Assembly (NCBI GenBank): GCA_035356975.1
Contig: DAORGW010000034.1
Span: forward strand, 1-9,743
Origin: STF1-138 sp035356975
GTDB taxonomy: Bacteria > Patescibacteriota > Patescibacteriia > UBA1558 > S5-K13
Direction of reading: 5' to 3'
DNA: 9,743 bases
Part shown: piece after piece, positions 5,237 through 9,743 of the stretch
Layout of the letters: each line of letters starts with the position of its first letter
Numbering within the stretch: position 1 is the first letter of the stretch
The notes under the pieces: model-generated
The model's input: only the letters and a program-made list of their open reading frames with translations
Database searches by the model: none
Told to the model about the DNA's origin: nothing
Translations under genes and position numbers: made by a program

Positions 5237-6700
5237 ATGACAAAATATGATAAAAATTTAAAAAATATAGACTCAGATAAAGATGGACTTAGTGATTTTG
5301 ATGAGATAAATATTTATAAAACAAATCCCAATAATCCAGATACAGATGGAGATGGAATTAATGATTGTGAAGAAATCAAAAGAGGATTGAATCCACTTAT
5401 TAAGGATTATTTTATTCCAAATCAGTGTAATAATTACAGACCAAAAGCTCTTAAACCAAAGAGATTATTTTTTTATGGATTGAGTGCTCTAGTTATTAAA
5501 TTAATCGTTATAATTAGTGTTTCGGCTTTACCACTTGTAGCTTTTTTTAGTCCAGATTATATTTCTCAAGAAAGTCAAAAAATTGTTATGCTTACAAATG
5601 AAATGCGACAGTCTTTAAATTTAACTTTATTAAAAGAGAATACAAAACTTACTCAATCTGCTATATGGAAAGTTCAAGATATGGCAGTTAAACAATATTT
5701 TGCACACATCTCTCCTGATGGAAAAAAATTATCTAATTGGTTTAATAAATCTGGTTATGATTATAAATTTGGTGGAGAAAATTTAGCAATGGGTTTCTCC
5801 AATGCAGAAGATGTTATGTCAGCCTGGTATAAAAGCCCAAGTCATTATAAAAATATAATAGATCCAGATTTCAATGAAATTGGAGTTGGTATTTCAACTG
5901 GTTTATATAATAATATTGAAACAGTGTTTATAGCTCAACACTTTGGTTTTAGAAAAAATACAACAACTCAAGACGTTATTCCAATAACAATAGCATCTAC
6001 AACACCCCAAATACAAAAAGAAAATTTAATAAATGAAGACACAGAAGCAAATAAAGCAAAAGAGGTTTTAGCAGAAAAACAGATTTCTCAAGAAAAAGAA
6101 GAATATAATTTAGATATAAATATAGATAATAAAAATATAACTCAAGAAAATAATATTTCTACAACCACAAAAGATATTTTAGCTCCAGTTTTATTTAAAG
6201 AAAAAACAAAAATTTTTATAAATGAAAATTCTTCGGGTAATTATGTTGTTATGGCTGAGATTTATTTAAGCGATGATACTGAGAGTGCAGAAATGTTTGT
6301 ATATGATCACAGAGTAGAATTATTAAAAGATCAGTCAGACAATACAAAATGGTCGGGACATTTACTTATAAATAATAAAGACATAATTCATCCAGCATTA
6401 TCAGCTTCTCTTATAGCAATGGATAATTCTGGAAATCAATTGATAACTGATATTGATTGGCAAAATATATTGCCAATAAAGTCTTCTTTGTCTGATGAAT
6501 ATAGCTTTTTAAAATCACAAAAAAATAGTCCAATAAATATATTATTTGATGTTAGTATTTTTTACTATAAGGTAATATTAGTATTAGCAATAATTCTTTT
6601 ATTAATTAATATTTTTGTAAAAATCAAAAAGCAGTATATAGATATTATAGCGTCATCAATATTTTTAATAATTTTTCTAATTTTATTGATTTTATTTTAA
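5237..6700 (+). CDS. Membrane protein with calcium-binding TSP3-like repeats and a CAP (SCP/PR-1) domain
   Basis: This protein has 487 residues. Residues 12-53 contain two thrombospondin type 3-like Ca-binding units (DSDKDGLSDFDE and DTDGDGINDCEE, each followed by a GLNP/TNP-type turn). A basic stretch (RPKALKPKR, 68-76) precedes a transmembrane segment at 78-104. A CAP domain follows (about 113-240), with AHISPDG, GGENLA, SPSHYKNI and NEIGVG. The four cavity residues typical of CAP proteins are present as H157, E181, H203 and E214. Next come a low-complexity linker (250-315), a beta-rich, probably Ig-like region (316-430) and two C-terminal transmembrane segments (442-462 and 467-487). Bacterial CAP proteins (YkwD type) are secreted or surface-exposed; their chemistry is poorly defined. 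By the positive-inside rule the Ca-binding repeats would be cytoplasmic and the CAP domain outside. A separate strong promoter suggests regulation apart from the upstream genes. Confidence 0.92.
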   Translation: MTKYDKNLKNIDSDKDGLSDFDEINIYKTNPNNPDTDGDGINDCEEIKRGLNPLIKDYFIPNQCNNYRPKALKPKRLFFYGLSALVIKLIVIISVSALPLVAFFSPDYISQESQKIVMLTNEMRQSLNLTLLKENTKLTQSAIWKVQDMAVKQYFAHISPDGKKLSNWFNKSGYDYKFGGENLAMGFSNAEDVMSAWYKSPSHYKNIIDPDFNEIGVGISTGLYNNIETVFIAQHFGFRKNTTTQDVIPITIASTTPQIQKENLINEDTEANKAKEVLAEKQISQEKEEYNLDINIDNKNITQENNISTTTKDILAPVLFKEKTKIFINENSSGNYVVMAEIYLSDDTESAEMFVYDHRVELLKDQSDNTKWSGHLLINNKDIIHPALSASLIAMDNSGNQLITDIDWQNILPIKSSLSDEYSFLKSQKNSPINILFDVSIFYYKVILVLAIILLLINIFVKIKKQYIDIIASSIFLIIFLILLILF

Positions 6701-6703
6701 ATA

Positions 6704-6732
6704 TTGACATTTATTTAAATGTGTGATATGAT
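6704..6732 (+). promoter_or_regulatory. Strong sigma-70 promoter with extended -10
   Basis: TTGACA (6704-6709) is a perfect -35 box. Exactly 17 bases later comes TATGAT (6727-6732), preceded by TGA so that it also has the extended -10 form TGnTATGAT. Transcription should start near 6739, leaving a leader of about 160 bases before the start codon of the next gene. It lies directly after the stop of the CAP gene. Confidence 0.8.
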
Positions 6733-6738
6733 TTTTTA

Positions 6739-6899
6739 TTGACTATTTATAGCAAGTATTGTAAAAAATTTTTAAAGTGGTATGTTTAAAGAATAAAACA
6801 ATAAACTTTTAAATATGTAACAATGGATTTATTCCAAGGTATGTATTTAGAATTTTGTTTTCATATATATAATCTTAATTTAATTTTTAATTAAAAATT
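6739..6899 (+). promoter_or_regulatory. Long AT-rich 5' leader of the secreted TSP1-like protein
   Basis: The predicted leader is about 160 bases, far longer than any other in the window. It holds two similar short blocks (GGTATGTTTAAAG at 6779 and GGTATGTATTTAG near 6838), a small TGGA/TCCA hairpin near 6824-6836, and a perfect 20-base palindrome at its 3' end. I recognise no known riboswitch and no Shine-Dalgarno. A 23-codon ORF (6823-6894) is open in it, but nothing shows that it is translated. Confidence 0.4.
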
Positions 6900-6900
6900 A
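6881..6900 (+). repeat. Perfect 20-base AT-only palindrome reaching the start codon
   Basis: TAATTTTTAATTAAAAATTA is self-complementary over its whole length, and its last A is the A of the ATG at 6900. In RNA it could form a hairpin touching the start codon; in DNA it could be a protein binding site. It contains only A and T, so chance is not excluded. Confidence 0.45.
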
Positions 6901-7946
6901 TGAAAAAAATTAACAAAATAAGTATATTATTAGTAATATTTATTTTTACTTTTGGTTTTTTTAGTTTAGCGACTGCTATTATGATGCCCGTGGAGAATAT
7001 TCCTGGAGATAATTCCAATAATACTGATGACGAGTTTATGGCAGAAGAAGCACCCGAAGAATGTACTGCGGGTGATTATAGCTATAGTCCATGGAGTACT
7101 TGTTCAGACAATATTCAAACCAGAGACTATATTAAAAATTCTCGCTGTGAAAATGGTGTAGATCCAATAGTTTCAAGAAGCTGTTCTAATAAAGTACTAC
7201 CAGAAGATTTTTGCATAGGCTCGGGTTGTCAAACAGATTTTCCTGGCGATAATTCAAATAATATTGACGATGGGTTTATAGCAGAAGAAGCACCCGAACT
7301 ATGTACAGATGCTGATTATGCATATACAGACTGGGGTGATTGTTTATCAAATAATAAAAAAATAAGAACATATGTAAAGATCAATAATCGTTGTGATGGT
7401 GGATTTATTCCAGGAGAGGATCAACTTCAACAAAGTTGTACATATAATATTCCCGGAGGAAATACAGGTGGCGGTGGAACAATTTTGTTACCTACAATAA
7501 ATAATCCGGTTAATAATTTTGTAAGTAGTCCCATAAATAGTCCGGTGCAACAGGTTTTAGGTGAAAAAATTGTAGGAGAAAGATGGATTAGAACAGTAGA
7601 TGATTCAACTGTTTATCTTTTAGATGATAGTAATGTAAGACATTCATATCCAACCGAAAATGTATGGAAATCATATTTTGGTAAAGATTTCTCTTTTGTT
7701 GAAACAATAAGTAATGAAGAGTTATCCGACTATACATTAGGTAAAAATGTTCAATTTAAAAATGGATCACTTATAAAAAATCCAGATTTTTCAAAAGTTT
7801 ATTTAGTTGGAGATAATTTCCTTATTCAATGGATAAAAACAGAGGAAACAGCCAGTAGACTATACGGCTCAGATTGGAATAAATTAATTTATGATTTTCC
7901 AGAAATGTTCTTCGGGGATTATGTTTTAGGAGATGATATAGAATAA
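6900..7946 (+). CDS. Secreted protein with two thrombospondin type 1-like repeats and a duplicated C-terminal module
   Basis: This protein has 348 residues. It has a clear signal peptide (MKKINK, hydrophobic core 8-24, likely cut after ATA near residue 26). Two copies of an 80-residue unit follow. Each has an acidic PGDNSNNxDD...AEEAPE segment (35-54 and 115-134) and a thrombospondin type 1-like module with four Cys and a Trp: C55, W65/C68, C83, C95 and C135, W145/C148, C165, C180, with YSPWSTCS and QTRDY / KIRTYV. A Gly/Asn/Pro linker (184-222) leads to two related C-terminal units beginning VYLLDD (238) and VYLVGD (300), each ending YTLGKN or YVLGDD. Similar modules are, to my knowledge, frequent in Patescibacteria exported proteins, but their role is unknown. 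No membrane anchor or sortase signal is seen, so the protein is probably secreted or held by non-covalent contacts. Confidence 0.88.
   Translation: MKKINKISILLVIFIFTFGFFSLATAIMMPVENIPGDNSNNTDDEFMAEEAPEECTAGDYSYSPWSTCSDNIQTRDYIKNSRCENGVDPIVSRSCSNKVLPEDFCIGSGCQTDFPGDNSNNIDDGFIAEEAPELCTDADYAYTDWGDCLSNNKKIRTYVKINNRCDGGFIPGEDQLQQSCTYNIPGGNTGGGGTILLPTINNPVNNFVSSPINSPVQQVLGEKIVGERWIRTVDDSTVYLLDDSNVRHSYPTENVWKSYFGKDFSFVETISNEELSDYTLGKNVQFKNGSLIKNPDFSKVYLVGDNFLIQWIKTEETASRLYGSDWNKLIYDFPEMFFGDYVLGDDIE
7001..7066 (+). repeat. Direct repeat, copy 1 (240-bp period)
   Basis: This 66-base stretch matches 7241-7306 at 57 of 66 positions at an offset of exactly 240 bases. An 18-base block (GCAGAAGAAGCACCCGAA) is identical. 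It encodes the acidic segment leading into the first TSP1-like module. Confidence 0.85.
7241..7306 (+). repeat. Direct repeat, copy 2 (240-bp period)
   Basis: This is the partner of the repeat at 7001-7066. The multiple-of-three period keeps the reading frame. The TSP1-like parts that follow each copy are related in protein sequence but diverged in DNA, so the acidic segments are either more constrained or were exchanged more recently. Confidence 0.85.
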
Positions 7947-7967
7947 GTTTTCAGAGTTTATTATAAA

Positions 7968-8008
7968 AAATAAACCCCGCTATTAATATAGTTGGGGTTT
8001 ATTTTTTT
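7968..8008 (+). terminator. Strong intrinsic terminator
   Basis: AAATAAACCCC (7968-7978) pairs perfectly with GGGGTTTATTT (7994-8004). With the flanking A and T runs the stem can reach 14 bp. The loop (7979-7993) contains CTATTAATATAG, which can itself fold. A T7 run (8002-8008) follows on the + strand and the A-run on the left gives a T-run on the - strand, so it may act in both directions. It ends the TSP1-like protein gene 21 bases after its stop. Confidence 0.92.
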
Positions 8009-8011
8009 ATT

Positions 8012-8019
8012 CCCCCCCC
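8012..8019 (+). repeat. Homopolymer of eight C upstream of the GLUG protein gene
   Basis: This is a run of eight C in very AT-rich DNA, lying between the terminator and the -10 box of the next gene. It occupies the place where a -35 box or spacer would be. Such tracts can change length by slippage; an assembly artefact is also possible. Confidence 0.9.
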
Positions 8020-8029
8020 ATGTAATTTA

Positions 8030-8038
8030 TGTTATAAT
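8030..8038 (+). promoter_or_regulatory. Extended -10 promoter of the GLUG protein gene
   Basis: TGTTATAAT is a perfect extended -10 element (TGnTATAAT). No good -35 hexamer is visible at 16-19 bases; the C8 run lies there instead. Transcription would start near 8045, giving a leader of about 23 bases. Confidence 0.65.
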
Positions 8039-8061
8039 AATATTATTAAACAATAATATTA
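8038..8061 (+). repeat. Perfect 10-bp inverted repeat between -10 box and start codon
   Basis: TAATATTATT (8038-8047), loop AAAC, and AATAATATTA (8052-8061) are perfectly complementary. The repeat overlaps the end of the -10 box and the expected transcription start. It fits an operator position better than an RNA hairpin. All paired bases are A or T. Confidence 0.5.
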
Positions 8062-8067
8062 ATTTTT

Positions 8068-9743
8068 ATGAAAAAACTAAATAGATATCTAATATTTTTT
8101 TGTATTATATTTTTATTCTTTATAATAAATATAAATACCACAAAAGCAGCAACAACTACAATATCAAGCATTCAAGAACTTTATGCCACAAGAAGTGATC
8201 TGTCTGCAAATTACGAATTAGGTATTAACTTAGATTTTAATGGTGATGCAAGTTATGATGCGACAATTCCAGATGGATATGAATCAGTAGCAGCATTTAA
8301 AACAGCAATGACTAGTGGAACTGGCTGGCTTCCTATTGGAGATGATAGTAGTAAATTTACAGGGAATTTTGACGGAGGTGGACATACAATATCCAACCTA
8401 TTTATAAACAGACCATCAACAGAATTTATTGGATTATTTGGAAAAATAGATTCTGGTTCTGGGTTGATGAATGTGTCATTGGAAAATATAGATATAAAAG
8501 GACAAGGATATACAGGAGGATTGGTGGGTTATATGGATGGAGCGACTTCATATATTAACAATTCATACACAACTGGAAGCGTGCAAATATCAGAAAATTC
8601 TGATGTTGGAGGATTGGTTGGACGTTTTAATAATGGAACAATTTCTAACTCATACTCTAGCGCGAGTGTTACTGGAACATATGATGTCGGTGGACTAGTT
8701 GGATTTAATGCCGGAACAATCACAGACTCATATGCAACCGGAAATGTTAATACTGGCATTACAACAATAGATTTAGTCGGTGGACTAGTTGGATATAATT
8801 ATGGAGATATTAGTAGCTCTTATGCAACCGGAAATGTAGGCGGAGATGATTATATAGGGGGCTTGGTTGGTGGTACTGATAATGGCAACATTTCTAATTC
8901 ATTTGCTACAGGAGATGTCACTGGGGCTGATCTAGCGGTGGGTGGATTATTGGGATATATAATGGATTCTAATTTGATAAACTCATATTCTACGGGAAGA
9001 GTAAGCGGACTTAGAGAGGTGGGTGGATTGATCGGCGGAAGCTATGGGGGTTCTATAATAGAAACATCCTACTACGACTCACAAACCTCTGGTCAATCAG
9101 ATAATGATGGAAGAGGTATTCCTAGAACAACAGCAGAGATGACATATCCATACGATGAAACAAGCACCACTACTTATGTTGGTTGGGACTTTGATACTAT
9201 TTGGTATCATGATACAACAGGATTAGTAAATAATGGTTATCCATATAATTATTATATTCCAGATACTACAGCACCAGTTATTTCTGGTCTTTCAAATGAC
9301 ACCACACCAACAAAGTCCAAGACATGGTCATGGGATAGTGATGACGAATCAGCAACATACAGATATACAGTAAATCAAGATTCGTCATATACATTTGAAG
9401 ATCAGGAATATGGTGATACAAAAACAGCAACACAATCAAGTGGTGACGGAACATATTATTTGCATGTTCAAGCAAAAGATACTAGTGATAATACAAGCAC
9501 ATCAACTGTTTCTGCTATTCTTGATAATACAGCACCAACAATAGCCATTCTAGGTTCTAATCCAGTATATACATTTATAAATGAATCATATACAGATTCT
9601 GGTGCTACAGCATCAGATGCAGTAGATGGAGATATAACAAGTGGTATAGTAGTAACTAATACTGTAGATACTAGTACTGTAGGAACACATTATGTTACTT
9701 ATGTAGTATCTGATACTGCTGGAAATACTAGTACTTCAACAAG
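8068..9743 (+). CDS. Large secreted GLUG-repeat and Ig-like surface protein (3' end outside window)
   Basis: The frame is open from the ATG at 8068 to the window edge, giving 558 residues so far. It begins with a signal peptide (MKKLNRYLIFFCIIFLFF..., probably cut near TKA-A, residue 28). An entry segment with FTGNFDGGGHTISNLFI (about 97-113) starts a beta-solenoid. Seven GLUG units of the form (V/T/I)GGL(V/L/I)G ... SYxTGxV lie at about 150-345, closed by the typical RTTAEMTYP and GWDFDTIW segments (about 355-378). Two Ig-like domains follow: one from TTAPVISGL (about 401), and one from NTAPTIAILGSNPVY (about 487) that matches the DUF5011/HYR-like pattern (YTDSGATASDAVDGDIT, VGTHYVTYVVSDTAGN). 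GLUG proteins are usually adhesins or attachment proteins. The remainder of the gene, including any surface anchor, is not visible. Expression is probably separate from its neighbours. Confidence 0.93.
   Translation, partial: MKKLNRYLIFFCIIFLFFIININTTKAATTTISSIQELYATRSDLSANYELGINLDFNGDASYDATIPDGYESVAAFKTAMTSGTGWLPIGDDSSKFTGNFDGGGHTISNLFINRPSTEFIGLFGKIDSGSGLMNVSLENIDIKGQGYTGGLVGYMDGATSYINNSYTTGSVQISENSDVGGLVGRFNNGTISNSYSSASVTGTYDVGGLVGFNAGTITDSYATGNVNTGITTIDLVGGLVGYNYGDISSSYATGNVGGDDYIGGLVGGTDNGNISNSFATGDVTGADLAVGGLLGYIMDSNLINSYSTGRVSGLREVGGLIGGSYGGSIIETSYYDSQTSGQSDNDGRGIPRTTAEMTYPYDETSTTTYVGWDFDTIWYHDTTGLVNNGYPYNYYIPDTTAPVISGLSNDTTPTKSKTWSWDSDDESATYRYTVNQDSSYTFEDQEYGDTKTATQSSGDGTYYLHVQAKDTSDNTSTSTVSAILDNTAPTIAILGSNPVYTFINESYTDSGATASDAVDGDITSGIVVTNTVDTSTVGTHYVTYVVSDTAGNTSTST
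8686..8837 (+). repeat. 90-bp tandem DNA repeat within the GLUG region
   Basis: GTCGGTGGACTAGTTGGAT occurs at 8686-8704 and again at 8776-8794. TATGCAACCGGAAATGT occurs at 8731-8747 and again at 8821-8837. Both pairs are exact and offset by 90 bases (30 residues). Other GLUG units share only protein-level similarity, so this pair was duplicated or converted more recently. Confidence 0.85.

Noticed and set aside
6823..6894. A 23-codon ORF in the leader of the TSP1-like protein gene (upstream ORF or leader peptide)
   Set aside because: It has no ribosome binding site and no regulatory codon run, and short open frames are common in such DNA; only noted within the leader.
8529..8759. A 76-codon - strand open frame
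   Set aside because: It lies opposite the GLUG repeats, and its Pro/Val/Thr-rich product mirrors the repeated codons of the real gene.
8500..9050. Regular repeats that might suggest a CRISPR array
   Set aside because: The repeats are in-frame GLUG protein units with variable sequence; there are no constant repeats with unique spacers and no cas genes.
9278..9475. A 65-codon - strand open frame rich in His, Leu and Met
   Set aside because: It lies opposite the Ig-like region of the large secreted protein and shows no protein-like pattern.
1..9743. Alternative genetic code (TGA read as Gly)
   Set aside because: All long genes are complete without internal in-frame TGA, and Gly is encoded by ordinary GGN codons.

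Overview
The window is AT-rich and very compact. All recognisable protein genes lie on the + strand, with gaps of 2 to 200 bases, and most starts have no Shine-Dalgarno sequence. This style, together with small hypothetical proteins, an SD-poor SecA operon, GLUG and CAP surface proteins and short nucleotide-salvage genes, suggests a Candidatus Patescibacteria (CPR, Parcubacteria-like) genome. That assignment is inferred from style and protein families, not from a marker-gene tree. The standard code fits: no long ORF contains an in-frame TGA, which argues against the TGA=Gly code of Gracilibacteria.

Left part (1-1530): the 3' end of secA (its start is outside the window), a 100-aa protein of unknown function, and a DUF1653 protein. 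Between 1530 and 1717 there is no convincing + strand gene. Instead the - strand shows a promoter, about 150 nt of folded RNA made of two related modules, and a strong intrinsic terminator. I read this as an undescribed small non-coding RNA and consider it the most interesting object in the window.

Middle part (1718-5187): a tightly packed run of seven genes. It contains a multi-pass membrane protein of unknown function, a nucleoside 2-deoxyribosyltransferase-like protein, an ITPase/HAM1-family pyrophosphatase that looks more like human ITPA than like E. coli RdgB, an IDI-like Nudix hydrolase, a second Nudix protein with the degenerate box typical of GDP-mannose mannosyl hydrolases, a small hypothetical protein and a membrane-anchored DUF333 protein. 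Four neighbouring genes act, or appear to act, on nucleotides or nucleoside diphosphate derivatives, so a nucleotide house-cleaning or salvage function is plausible for a cell that imports its nucleotides.

Right part (5188-9743): three separately promoted envelope or secreted proteins. The first is a membrane protein with N-terminal calcium-binding thrombospondin type 3-like repeats and a CAP (SCP/PR-1) domain; its promoter predicts a leaderless mRNA. The second is a secreted protein with two thrombospondin type 1-like repeats created by a 240-bp duplication, followed by a duplicated C-terminal module and a strong terminator. The third, running off the right edge, is a large secreted GLUG-repeat and Ig-like protein preceded by an 8-C homopolymer and an extended -10 promoter. 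These probably form the surface or attachment layer.
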